From Pelomonas sp046294815 (lineage in GTDB: Bacteria > Pseudomonadota > Gammaproteobacteria > Burkholderiales > Burkholderiaceae_C), in the NCBI GenBank assembly GCA_046294815.1, contig JBKBOJ010000024.1, forward strand, positions 1 through 41,045: a stretch of DNA of 41,045 nucleotides, in the 5' to 3' direction. Below, piece by piece: positions 8,103 through 15,987 of this stretch (position 1 is the stretch's first letter; each line of letters starts with the position of its first letter). The position numbers and the translations under genes are program-made. The notes under the pieces are model-generated. The model saw only the letters and a list, made by a program, of their open reading frames with translations. It searched no databases and had not been told where the DNA came from.

Positions 8103-9197
8103 TCAGCTGTTCTTGGAAATGGTGATGGTGGGGAACTTGGACGAATAGTCCTTGGCCTGGGCCGCGATCTTGGCGGCCACCTTGCGGGCCAGCGCCTTGT
8201 AGAGCGCCGCCACCTCGCCGTCGGGTTCTGCCACGACGGTGGGCGTGCCGCTGTCGGCCTGGGCGCGGATGCTCATGGCCAGCGGCAACGAGGCCAGCAG
8301 CTCGGTGCCGTACTGCGCGGCCATCTTGCTGCCGCCCTCGGCGCCGAAAATGTGCTCGGCATGGCCGCAGTTGGAGCAGATGTGCACGGCCATGTTCTCG
8401 ACGATGCCCAGGATGGGCACGCCCACCTTCTCAAACATCTTCAAGCCCTTCTTGGCGTCGATCAGCGCAATGTCCTGCGGCGTGGTGACGATGACGGCGC
8501 CGGTCACGGGCACCCGTTGCGACAGGGTCAGCTGGATGTCACCGGTGCCGGGCGGCAGGTCGATGACCAGGTAGTCCAGATCCTTCCAGTGGGTCTGGCG
8601 CAACAACTGCTCCAGCGCCTGGGTGGCCATGGGGCCGCGCCAGATCATGGCCTGGTCGTCATCGACGAGAAAGCCGATGGAGTTGACCTGCAGGCCGTGG
8701 GCGACATGGGGCTCCATGGTCTGGCCGTCGGTGCTCTCGGGCCGGCCGCGCGCGCCCAGCATGGTGGGCTGGCTGGGGCCGTAGACGTCGGCGTCCAGCA
8801 CGCCCACGCGGGCGCCCTCGGCATGCAACGCCAGCGCCAGGTTGGCGGCGGTCGTGCTCTTGCCGACGCCGCCTTTGCCGGAGGCCACCGCGATGATGTT
8901 CTTGACGCCCGGCAGCAGCTGCACGCCGCGCTGCACCGCGTGGGCAACGACCCGGGTCGTGATGTGCACGCTGACCTGGCCGACGCCGGGCAGGCCGCGT
9001 GCGGCGGCGGTCACCGCGTCGCGCAGCGCCGCATGCTGGCTGGCGGCCGGGTAGCCCAGCTCGACGGCCACGGCCACGTCGGCGCCGCTGAGGCTGATCG
9101 ACTTCAAGGCCTTGGACTCGCCCAGGGTGAGGCCGCAACCGGGATCGACGACGGCTTGCAGCAGGGGCCGCAGCGCGGCTTCGGAGATGACGGTCAT
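8103..9197 (-). CDS. apbC: Iron-sulfur cluster carrier ATPase ApbC/Mrp
   Basis: A 364-residue P-loop ATPase that binds and delivers Fe-S clusters to apoproteins in the cytoplasm. An N-terminal MIP18-like (DUF59) domain (residues 1-90, with VVDPGCGLTL) precedes the deviant Walker A SGKGGVGKST (106-115). After that come the DADVYGPSQPTMLG switch segment, DLPPGTGD, and the CSNCGH pair of cysteines that holds a bridging cluster at the dimer interface. All expected motifs are intact. It is the first gene of the transporter-nitroreductase operon, which is not its commonest setting. It is divergent from the TonB receptor across 125 bases. Confidence 0.95.
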   Translation of the reverse strand: MTVISEAALRPLLQAVVDPGCGLTLGESKALKSISLSGADVAVAVELGYPAASQHAALRDAVTAAARGLPGVGQVSVHITTRVVAHAVQRGVQLLPGVKNIIAVASGKGGVGKSTTAANLALALHAEGARVGVLDADVYGPSQPTMLGARGRPESTDGQTMEPHVAHGLQVNSIGFLVDDDQAMIWRGPMATQALEQLLRQTHWKDLDYLVIDLPPGTGDIQLTLSQRVPVTGAVIVTTPQDIALIDAKKGLKMFEKVGVPILGIVENMAVHICSNCGHAEHIFGAEGGSKMAAQYGTELLASLPLAMSIRAQADSGTPTVVAEPDGEVAALYKALARKVAAKIAAQAKDYSSKFPTITISKNS

Positions 9198-9238
9198 GGG
9201 GAGCAGGTTCTCAGGGGAAACAGCAAGACCGCACAGTC

Positions 9239-9256
9239 TAGAAGCCTGTCGGGCTT
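9239..9256 (+). repeat. Dispersed TAGGAGCCTGTC-type repeat, copy 1 (variant)
   Basis: TAGAAGCCTGTCGGGCTT, one base different from the other copies in the shared part. It forms an AAGCC-TGTCG-GGCTT stem-loop. It lies in the divergent apbC/TonB-receptor interval. Confidence 0.6.
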
Positions 9257-9269
9257 GGTAAAGATTTCT

Positions 9270-9281
9270 TGCGTTAACGCA
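9270..9281. promoter_or_regulatory. Perfect 12-base palindrome, candidate operator of the TonB-receptor/apbC interval
   Basis: TGCGTTAACGCA is a perfect inverted repeat centred about 47 bases before the TonB-receptor ATG. Its position between two divergent genes, next to a plausible CATAAG -10 (9288-9293), would suit a repressor site. No regulator gene is adjacent and the binding family is unknown. Confidence 0.35.
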
Positions 9282-9322
9282 GCGGCCATAAGAGCGGGCG
9301 CGGCCGATGGCAAGCTGGCGCC

Positions 9323-11593
9323 ATGCATCACCGTTTGCTCAGGATCCCCGCCACCGCAGCCCTGCTGGCCTGCGGCCTGCCCGCCGTCCACGCCCAGACC
9401 CCTGCCCCCCGCCCACCCGATGCCGCCGCCTCGGCGCCCAGCCGGCCGGCCCGTCCAGCAGCGCCCGAAGCCCGCCGCAGCGAACAGCTGCAGCGCGTCG
9501 AGGTCAGCGGTACGGCCAGCGACGATGCCATCCGCAAGGCTTCGACGGCTAGCAAGATCGTCATCACCCGCGAAGAAATCGAGCGCTTCGGCGACGCCAC
9601 CGTCGGCGAGGTGCTCAAGCGCCTGCCCGGCGTGACCACCGGCGGCCGCCCGGGCCGCGGCGGCGAAGTGCGCATGCGCGGCATGGGCGGCGGCTTCACG
9701 CAGATCCTGGTCGATGGCGAGCGCATGCCGCCCGGCTTCTCGCTGGACCAGCTGCCGCCCGAGCAGGTCGAGCGCATCGAGGTGCTGCGCGCACCGACAG
9801 CCGAGTACGGCACGCGGGCCATCGCCGGCACCATCAACGTGGTGCTGCGCGAGCCGCTGAAGAGAAGGCTCAACGAGTTCCGCGCCGGCCTGGGCGTGGA
9901 GCGCGGCAAGCTCAGCCCCAACATCAGCTGGAGCCGCAACGACAGCTTCGGCAACGGGCACAGCTACAACTTCAGCGTCAATGCGATGCGCGGCGAGCGT
10001 GTGGACGACACGATCAGCGAAACGCTGCGCGTCAACCGCATCACCGGTGCAGAGTCGCTACAGCTCACGCGCGGCAGCAGCGAGGGCACGCGCCAGGGCA
10101 TCCACCTGAACGGCCGCGTGCAGTTCAGGCTGGGCGGTCAGGACAGCCTGACCCTGCAACCCTTCATCGTGACCAACAAGTCGGACAGCCGCTCCGACAT
10201 CACCCGCACCACGACACCCGAGCCCGCCACGCCGCTGCCGGGCGATTTCGACGGCGCGCAGACCGTCGGCGACAACCGCTTCACGATGGCCCGCCTCAAC
10301 GCGCAGTGGATGGCCCGGCCCGACACCGACACCCGCATCGAGCTGCGCGGCGGCCTGGGCCGCGCCAACGGCGCCAGCCACAGCCTGCGCCAGGAGACGC
10401 TGCAGGGCGCCCCGACGCGGCTGCAGGAAGACAGCACCGAAAGCCGCGACCGCAACTGGAACCTGATCGGCAAGTTCTCGCACAGCCTGAGCAACGACCA
10501 CAGCCTGGTGTTGGGCGCCGAGGGCGAAGGCGGCACCCGGCACGCCAGCCGCACGACGCTGATCAACGGCACGCCGCAGCAGGGCCTGGGCGATTTCGGC
10601 GACGACATGGACGCCTCCACCACGCGCTTGGCGGCCTATGCGCAGGACGAGTGGAACGTCGGCAAGCAGTGGGACTTCTACGCCGGCCTGCGCTGGGAGG
10701 GCATCAAGACCGAGAGCAGTGCGGCCAACTACGCCGTCAGCAACACGTCCAGCGTCCTCACGCCGCTGGCCCATGCGCGCTACAAGCTGGACCCAGGCGG
10801 CCGCGAAGCCATCCGCATGAGCCTGACGCGCAGCTACCGCAGCCCGCAGCTCAACGACCTGATCGCGCGGCCCAGCATCAATACCGATGTGCGCCACGAC
10901 ATCACGACACCGGACCGCGCCGGCAATCCCGACCTCAAGCCCGAGCTGGCCACGGGTGTGGAGATCGGCTACGAGAAGTACCTCAGCAAAGGCGGCATGC
11001 TCGGCGCCAACTTCTTTGCGCGGCGCATCCGCAACGTGATGCGCAACGTGATCGAGCTGGAGAACGTGTCCTGGAGCGCCACGCCGCGTTGGGTCGCCCG
11101 GCCGCGCAACCTCGGCAAGGCCAGCACGCTGGGGCTGGAGCTGGAGGCCAAGTTCCGGCTGGACGAGTACTTCGACGACGCGCTGCCGATCAACGTGCGC
11201 AGCAACCTCAGCGTCTTCACGTCCAAGGTGGACGGGCTGCCAGGGCCCAACAACCGCATCGAGGGCCAGCCCAAGGCGACGGCCAATCTGGGCTTGGACT
11301 ACCGGCTGCGCTCGCTGCCGGTATCGCTGGGCGCATCACTGAACTGGACCCCGTCCTCCACCATCCAGCAGACCGTGCTGACCGAGATCACCACCAACCG
11401 CAAGCTGGTGACCGACGCGTTCGTGGCCTGGAACATCTCACCTGAGCAGTCGCTGCGGCTGTCGGCCAGCAATCTGACGCCGCTGGACTACGACACCGGC
11501 AGCGTCAGCACGACGGACACGCAGATCGTCACCAGCACCAGCGGCGGGCCGACCTATACGCAGTGGCAGCTGAGGTGGGAGATGAAACTTTAG
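9323..11593 (+). CDS. TonB-dependent outer-membrane receptor
   Basis: A 756-residue receptor importing an unidentified ligand across the outer membrane. The signal peptide ends near VHA (about residue 24) and is followed by an Ala/Pro-rich spacer. The plug domain (about residues 75-180) shows REEIERFGDATVGEVLKRLPG, MRGMGGGFTQILVDGERM and ERIEVLRAPTAEYG, the standard TonB plug motifs. The remainder alternates as a 22-strand barrel would (GLRWEGIKTESS, LTRSYRSPQLNDL, NPDLKPELATGVEIGYE). The chain ends LRWEMKL rather than in the usual terminal aromatic. No Fur-like box, siderophore gene or dedicated anti-sigma gene is adjacent, so the substrate cannot be stated. The TAG stop is the first three bases of a dispersed repeat. 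Confidence 0.92.
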   Translation: MHHRLLRIPATAALLACGLPAVHAQTPAPRPPDAAASAPSRPARPAAPEARRSEQLQRVEVSGTASDDAIRKASTASKIVITREEIERFGDATVGEVLKRLPGVTTGGRPGRGGEVRMRGMGGGFTQILVDGERMPPGFSLDQLPPEQVERIEVLRAPTAEYGTRAIAGTINVVLREPLKRRLNEFRAGLGVERGKLSPNISWSRNDSFGNGHSYNFSVNAMRGERVDDTISETLRVNRITGAESLQLTRGSSEGTRQGIHLNGRVQFRLGGQDSLTLQPFIVTNKSDSRSDITRTTTPEPATPLPGDFDGAQTVGDNRFTMARLNAQWMARPDTDTRIELRGGLGRANGASHSLRQETLQGAPTRLQEDSTESRDRNWNLIGKFSHSLSNDHSLVLGAEGEGGTRHASRTTLINGTPQQGLGDFGDDMDASTTRLAAYAQDEWNVGKQWDFYAGLRWEGIKTESSAANYAVSNTSSVLTPLAHARYKLDPGGREAIRMSLTRSYRSPQLNDLIARPSINTDVRHDITTPDRAGNPDLKPELATGVEIGYEKYLSKGGMLGANFFARRIRNVMRNVIELENVSWSATPRWVARPRNLGKASTLGLELEAKFRLDEYFDDALPINVRSNLSVFTSKVDGLPGPNNRIEGQPKATANLGLDYRLRSLPVSLGASLNWTPSSTIQQTVLTEITTNRKLVTDAFVAWNISPEQSLRLSASNLTPLDYDTGSVSTTDTQIVTSTSGGPTYTQWQLRWEMKL

Positions 11594-11613
11594 GAGCCTG
11601 TCGGGCTTTGGGT
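11591..11613 (+). repeat. Dispersed TAGGAGCCTGTC-type repeat, copy 2
   Basis: Begins TAGGAGCCTGTCGGGCTTT and runs from the stop codon of the TonB receptor to the base before the stop codon of the convergent lapD, filling the whole gap. AGCC-TGTCG-GGCT can pair. There is no T-run long enough for a classical terminator. Confidence 0.75.
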
Positions 11614-13539
11614 TCAAGCACCCGCTCCACTCTCCGTCACCCACGGCCCGGTAAGGCCATCGAGCCCGCAGTCCCACAGCGCCTGCGCGTCCATCCCGTC
11701 CACGACCCCTTCGCCATAGACCTTGAGCGCGAGGCTGCGCAACATGATCACCATGCCCCGCACAAAGGCCGCGCGGCCGGCCTCACCGGCCACGCCCAGC
11801 AGCACCGAGGCATCCAGCTTCACGTAGTCCAGCCCGGCCTGGTAGAGCCGCTCCACCTCGGCCAGCCCGGCGCCCGCATGCTCCAGGCCCAGCTTGACGC
11901 CCAGCGGCCGCAGCTGGCGGCCCAGCTCCAGCAGGCGCTCGAAATGCTCGGTGGCCGCCGCCTCCGCCACGTCCAGCAGCAGGCCGCGCGCCGCCTGCGG
12001 CGACTGCAGCAGCAGCTCGCGCAACTGCGGCACCAGGCCGGCGTCGGCCAGCGAGGCCGGTGCGATGTTGATGCAGCGTGGCCTGCCGTCCGCCGCGATG
12101 GCCTGCAGCGCCAAGCCCACCGCGAACAGATCGACCGACGCGGTCAGCCTGGCGCGCGCGGCCAGCGGCAGCCAGGCCGACGCCGGGCGGTACTCGCCGT
12201 CCAACGCCAGCTGCAGCGGGCACTCCAGGTGCAGCACGCGGCCCTCGCGGTCGAGCACGGCGAACTCGGCCAGCCGGCCCAGGCGCTGGTCCAGCGCCTG
12301 CTGCAGCTGCGCCCGCCACAAGGTCTCGCCCTGCTCCCGGCCCGGGCCGGGCTGGGCCACGACCTCGACGACGAAGCCGCCACGCGTCTCGCCCAGGTGC
12401 TCGGCACGCGCCAGCGCCGCGTCGGCTTCGCCTAGCCAGACGCTGCTGGGTTGTTCGCGCGGCAGCTCCACCGCACCCAGCGCCACCTGCACGCCGGTGC
12501 CGAAGGCCGGCAGGCTGGCGCGCAGCGCATCGGCCAGCGCCTCGGCCGCCTCGCCGGCCACGCCTTCGGCAGGCAGCCACAGCGCGAAGTCGCCGCCGTT
12601 GAGCCGGCCCACGCGGCAACCCGGCACGCGCTGCGGATAGACCTGCAGCGCGCCGACCAGCGTCAGCAGCACGTCGTCCACCGTCCGGCGGCCCAGCCGG
12701 GTGTTGAGCGCGGCGATGTCGCGCAGCCGCAGCAACACCAGGCCAGCCACCGCAGGCCCGTCCTCGCGACGCAGCGCGGCGTCCAGCTCGGCCAGAAAAT
12801 GGCTGCGCGTGGACACGCCGGTCAGCGGGTCGTGGTGCACCTGCTCGCGCAGCACCAGCAGCTGGCTGGCCTGCGCCTCGAACATCTCGCGCACGCGCTG
12901 CACCATCGTATTCATCGCACGCGTGAGGCGCTGCAGCTCGGGCACGCGCGGCTCGCTGACCTGGCAGTAGCGCCCAGCCAGCACGCCCTCGGCCTGGGCT
13001 ACCGCGGCGTCCAGCGGCCGGCGGATGCGGCGCAGCCCAACCCAGGCCAGCACCACCGCGACGATGCCCACCATCAACAGCCAGGCCAGCAGCCGACGGG
13101 CGCTGATCCACAGCGCGTCATAGGCATAGCTGGCATGGCTCTTCAGCTCGACGGCACCGATGGCGTTCCAGCCGCTGGACACCTGGGCCACACCGGCCGG
13201 CACATCCAGCGCCACCAGGCTGCTGAACCAGGCCGGCGCCTGGCTGGCACGCGCCGCGCCGCTGCGCTCGTACAGCAGCTCGCCGCCCGGGCCGCGCCAG
13301 CGCACGTATTCGTAGGCGCCGGTGTCGTACTGCGCGGAGAGCAGCAGCTTGATGAGCTCCGCGTCGCCCTGCTGCTGCGACAGCGCCAGCGCCAGCGCCT
13401 GCGCGTTGTCAGCATTCTTCAGACGCAGCTGGGTCTGCATCAGCTCCCGCGCCGACAGCGTGGACAGGCCCACCGCCCCCACCAGCGCCGCCAGCACCAC
13501 ACCCAGCAACAGCCAAGCGATCTGCCGCATCAGTGACAT
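11614..13539 (-). CDS. lapD: LapD-type c-di-GMP receptor with degenerate GGDEF and EAL domains
   Basis: A 641-residue inner-membrane receptor. TM1 (about 7-28), a periplasmic LapD/MoxY-type domain (about 30-145), TM2 (about 148-168), HAMP (to about 220), GGDEF (about 235-390) and EAL (about 405-640). The catalytic sites are lost: the GGDEF motif reads RLNGGDF (312-318), and the EAL triplet is E-C-P (439-441), with the later metal ligands also altered (LEHAG in place of DDFG). This fits LapD, which binds c-di-GMP in its dead EAL domain and then sequesters the protease LapG in the periplasm, leaving the adhesin on the surface. lapG ends 21 bases upstream on the same strand, and a GAGGAAT ribosome site precedes the ATG at 13539. 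Confidence 0.9.
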   Translation of the reverse strand: MSLMRQIAWLLLGVVLAALVGAVGLSTLSARELMQTQLRLKNADNAQALALALSQQQGDAELIKLLLSAQYDTGAYEYVRWRGPGGELLYERSGAARASQAPAWFSSLVALDVPAGVAQVSSGWNAIGAVELKSHASYAYDALWISARRLLAWLLMVGIVAVVLAWVGLRRIRRPLDAAVAQAEGVLAGRYCQVSEPRVPELQRLTRAMNTMVQRVREMFEAQASQLLVLREQVHHDPLTGVSTRSHFLAELDAALRREDGPAVAGLVLLRLRDIAALNTRLGRRTVDDVLLTLVGALQVYPQRVPGCRVGRLNGGDFALWLPAEGVAGEAAEALADALRASLPAFGTGVQVALGAVELPREQPSSVWLGEADAALARAEHLGETRGGFVVEVVAQPGPGREQGETLWRAQLQQALDQRLGRLAEFAVLDREGRVLHLECPLQLALDGEYRPASAWLPLAARARLTASVDLFAVGLALQAIAADGRPRCINIAPASLADAGLVPQLRELLLQSPQAARGLLLDVAEAAATEHFERLLELGRQLRPLGVKLGLEHAGAGLAEVERLYQAGLDYVKLDASVLLGVAGEAGRAAFVRGMVIMLRSLALKVYGEGVVDGMDAQALWDCGLDGLTGPWVTESGAGA

Positions 13540-13560
13540 GTCTCATTCCTCATTTGCGCT

Positions 13561-14238
13561 TCAGTCCAGGAAGCCTTCGGCCCGCACCTTGGCCACCAGA
13601 TCCCGCCACAACGACAGGCGCACCAGCGGGTCACCCTGCGTCACCTGACCCACGCCCTGCCACAGGCCCTCGGTGTTGAAGCTGAACACCGGCGTCAGGT
13701 CGCTGCGCTGCGAGGCGGGCAGCACCTCGGGGCGCAGGTTGTCCAGGATCAGCGGCTCGTCGCCCGGCTGGGCATAGTAGGCCAACACCATGTGAGCCAG
13801 CGACTGCCCCTGGATGCGGGCCCTCACGTAGACCATGCGCAGCCGCGCGCTGGGCACACCCGACGCGGTCAGCGCGAAGTACTTGGCAATGGCGTAGTCC
13901 TCGCAGTCACCGGCGCGCCGCTCCAGCGCCTCCAGCGGCGACGCCCAGTAGTCGGGCACGCCCCAGGTCTGGGCGTCCTCGCGAAAGGCCAGCCGGCGGT
14001 TGAAGAAGTCGTTGATGTCCTTGAGCCGCTGCGCTTCAGCCTGCGAGCTGCTGCGCTCGATCTGCTGCACCAGCGCCTGCGCCTGCTCGACCACGCTCGG
14101 CCCGCGCCGCGCCGCCGCCTCCATGACGCGGGCGGCGTCGAAGGAGGCCGCCAGCAGCGCCGGGCTGCTCAGCAGCAGGGCCAGCCCGCTGAGGCAGCGA
14201 CCGAAGCGCAGGGCAACACGAAAGATGGGGATGACCAA
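13561..14238 (-). CDS. lapG: LapG-type periplasmic cysteine protease (BTLCP family)
   Basis: A 225-residue calcium-dependent cysteine protease that releases LapA-type adhesins by cutting near their N-terminus. The triad is C112 (GDCEDY), H149 (AHMVL) and D166 (LILDNL). The spacings of 37 and 17 residues are the same as C135-H172-D189 of the Pseudomonas fluorescens enzyme. D111 and E113 match calcium ligands. A signal peptide covers about residues 1-31. The only start codon in frame that keeps the signal peptide is TTG at 14238, without a clear Shine-Dalgarno site; no in-frame ATG or GTG was found just upstream, so the exact start is uncertain. Adjacent lapD is its regulator. The adhesin and its secretion genes are not in the window. 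Confidence 0.92.
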   Translation of the reverse strand: MVIPIFRVALRFGRCLSGLALLLSSPALLAASFDAARVMEAAARRGPSVVEQAQALVQQIERSSSQAEAQRLKDINDFFNRRLAFREDAQTWGVPDYWASPLEALERRAGDCEDYAIAKYFALTASGVPSARLRMVYVRARIQGQSLAHMVLAYYAQPGDEPLILDNLRPEVLPASQRSDLTPVFSFNTEGLWQGVGQVTQGDPLVRLSLWRDLVAKVRAEGFLD

Positions 14239-14433
14239 GGCGGGTGGTAGGTGGCAGCACCTTCACTGTACCCGCGGCCGCGCACCCGGCAGGTCGAGCC
14301 GGCGACGAGCAGACACTGCGCCCCATGCCCAGAGACAGCAGGCCTTGCAACATGGCATGCGGCGCGAACTGGTGCGCGGAAATCGGCACGATTGGCTGTC
14401 GTGGCGCCCACCCGCACCTATGATTTTTGGGCC
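14239..14433. promoter_or_regulatory. Divergent promoter region between lapG and the HDOD gene
   Basis: A 195-base gap between divergent genes. A TATGAT -10-like hexamer ends about 13 bases before the HDOD ATG, but no matching -35 stands 16-18 bases away. No other recognisable site. Confidence 0.35.
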
Positions 14434-15324
14434 ATGCAAACCGCCATCCCCAGCCCCAGCAGCAAGACCCAGCAGATCCGCGACGACCTCGACCAGTCGC
14501 GCCGCCGCGGGCCGCTGCAGCACATCCAGATTCCTCCCTGCCCGGCGCTGCTGGCGCAACTGCAGCAGGCCATGAGCACCCCTGAGCCCGACCTCAACCT
14601 GGTCGCCCGCATCGCCTCCAGCGACGTCGCCATGGCCGCCACGCTGCTGCGCACCGCCAACAGCCCGCTGTTCAAGCCCGTGGGTCTGCCCTGCACGACC
14701 GTGGGCCAGGCCATGACGCGCATCGGCCTGCGCGAGAGCGTGGCGGTGATGACGGGCTTTCTGGCCCGGCACGCCATCCCCGTCAACTCGCCGCAGCTGG
14801 CGCGCTTCTGGGAGCGCAGCGCCAAGCGTGCGATCGCGATGGCCACCATCGCCCGCGAGCTGCCGGGGCTGTCGCCCGACCTGGCACATAGCTTTGGGCT
14901 GTTCCTGCACGTGGGCATGCCGGTGCTGCTGCAGAGCGTGCGCGGCTACGCGGCCACGATGGTGGAGGCCGCTGCGCGCATCGACCGCTCCTACATCGCC
15001 ACCGAGAACGCCAACCACCGCACCGACCACGCGGTCGTCGGCGCGCTGGTGATGCGGGTCTGGAACCTGCCGCCGGTGCTGATGAGCGCCATCCGGCTGC
15101 ACCACGACTTCGTCGCGCTGGGCCACGACGACATCGAGCCCGAGATCCACACGCTGGTCGCCGCCGGCCTGATCGCCGAGCACCTGATGCGCCGCCACGA
15201 AGGCCTGCCCGAGGACGCCGACTGGGCCGCCCACCACGCCGCGGCCATGGACTGGCTGCACATCGGCTGGGACGAGCTGGCGCACTGGGAGGAAGCGGTC
15301 ATCACCCAGTTGGACGCGGCCTGA
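14434..15324 (+). CDS. HDOD-domain signalling protein
   Basis: A 296-residue cytoplasmic protein made of one HDOD domain, a non-catalytic relative of HD phosphohydrolases often found with c-di-GMP and chemotaxis genes. The core is visible as DVAMAATLLRTANSPLF, the helix FWERSAKRAIAMATIA, the position of the HD doublet now reading FLHVGMP, and DHAVVGALVMRVWNLP followed by RLHHDF. The lost HD aspartate is normal for HDOD. The ATG at 14434 is preferred because the open frame upstream is low-complexity and lies in the divergent promoter region. A small gene follows after 7 bases. The partner is unknown. Confidence 0.88.
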   Translation: MQTAIPSPSSKTQQIRDDLDQSRRRGPLQHIQIPPCPALLAQLQQAMSTPEPDLNLVARIASSDVAMAATLLRTANSPLFKPVGLPCTTVGQAMTRIGLRESVAVMTGFLARHAIPVNSPQLARFWERSAKRAIAMATIARELPGLSPDLAHSFGLFLHVGMPVLLQSVRGYAATMVEAAARIDRSYIATENANHRTDHAVVGALVMRVWNLPPVLMSAIRLHHDFVALGHDDIEPEIHTLVAAGLIAEHLMRRHEGLPEDADWAAHHAAAMDWLHIGWDELAHWEEAVITQLDAA

Positions 15325-15331
15325 GCCTGCC

Positions 15332-15898
15332 ATGCGCCTGCCTCGCCTGCGGGTGCTGGTGCTGGCCGCCATGGTGGCCGGTTCGCTGGCGACGCTGGGC
15401 TGGTGGATCTGGGGCCCGACCGGGGTGGCCGTGGAGCTGACGCAGCGCTTCTGGCGCATGGAGGTGGTCGTCGAGGCGCTGCGCACCGAGAGCGGCTCGG
15501 ACTGGTGCGACGAGTTGCCGGCGGGCGCGTTCGACATCCACCGCCGCGTCGTCAGCGATCCCACCGGGCGACGCACCGAGCCGGCCGAGCATTGCCGCTA
15601 CAAGCTGCTGGCCTGGCGGCGCAGCTGGATCGCCAAGACCGAGGGCGGCCCCGACCAGCGACCCGAATGGCCGCGCCCGCCGCTGCGCGTCGCGCCGCCC
15701 GGTCAGCCCGGCAGCGAGCGGCTCGGACGGCACGAGGCCTTCTACTACATCGAGCTGCGCGACCGCGCCAACCACGCCTGGACCTGCCGACTCAGCCTGG
15801 CGCGCTGGCAGCAGCTGCACACCGGCATGCGCTTTCGCATCCCGGTGGACCGCTTCGGCACGGCCAACTGCCCAGCCATGTATCCATCCAGGCTCTAG
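15332..15898 (+). CDS. Hypothetical membrane-anchored protein with four cysteines
   Basis: A 188-residue protein not recognised as any family. One N-terminal hydrophobic segment (about residues 8-28) would anchor or export it. The rest is hydrophilic with four cysteines (DWCDEL, EHCRYK, WTCRLS, ANCPAM) that could form two disulfides in the periplasm. It starts 7 bases after the HDOD stop and is probably co-transcribed. Its TAG stop is the first three bases of a dispersed repeat. The coding character matches its neighbours. Confidence 0.72.
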   Translation: MRLPRLRVLVLAAMVAGSLATLGWWIWGPTGVAVELTQRFWRMEVVVEALRTESGSDWCDELPAGAFDIHRRVVSDPTGRRTEPAEHCRYKLLAWRRSWIAKTEGGPDQRPEWPRPPLRVAPPGQPGSERLGRHEAFYYIELRDRANHAWTCRLSLARWQQLHTGMRFRIPVDRFGTANCPAMYPSRL

Positions 15899-15907
15899 GA
15901 GCCTGTC
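15896..15907 (+). repeat. Dispersed TAGGAGCCTGTC-type repeat, copy 3 (short)
   Basis: Only the first 12 bases, TAGGAGCCTGTC, are shared with the other copies; the sequence then diverges. TAG is the stop codon of the preceding gene. Confidence 0.55.
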
Positions 15908-15920
15908 AACGCGCAAAGCG

Positions 15921-15943
15921 AAAAAAGCGCCCCGCAGGGCGCC
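15921..15943 (-). terminator. Rho-independent terminator of aceE-aceF-lpdA
   Basis: Read on the minus strand, GCGCCC-TGCG-GGGCGC is followed directly by six T. It starts about 45 bases after the lpdA stop. The opposite strand has no T-run, so it acts mainly on the minus-strand transcript. Confidence 0.85.
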
Positions 15944-15987
15944 TTGGACGCGGGGGGGGGATGCCGCCCTTGGGCGGCTCATCCCTC

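Noticed and set aside
11614..13539. LapD-like protein as an active diguanylate cyclase or phosphodiesterase
   Set aside because: Both catalytic motifs are degenerate (NGGDF, ECP) and other metal ligands are replaced.
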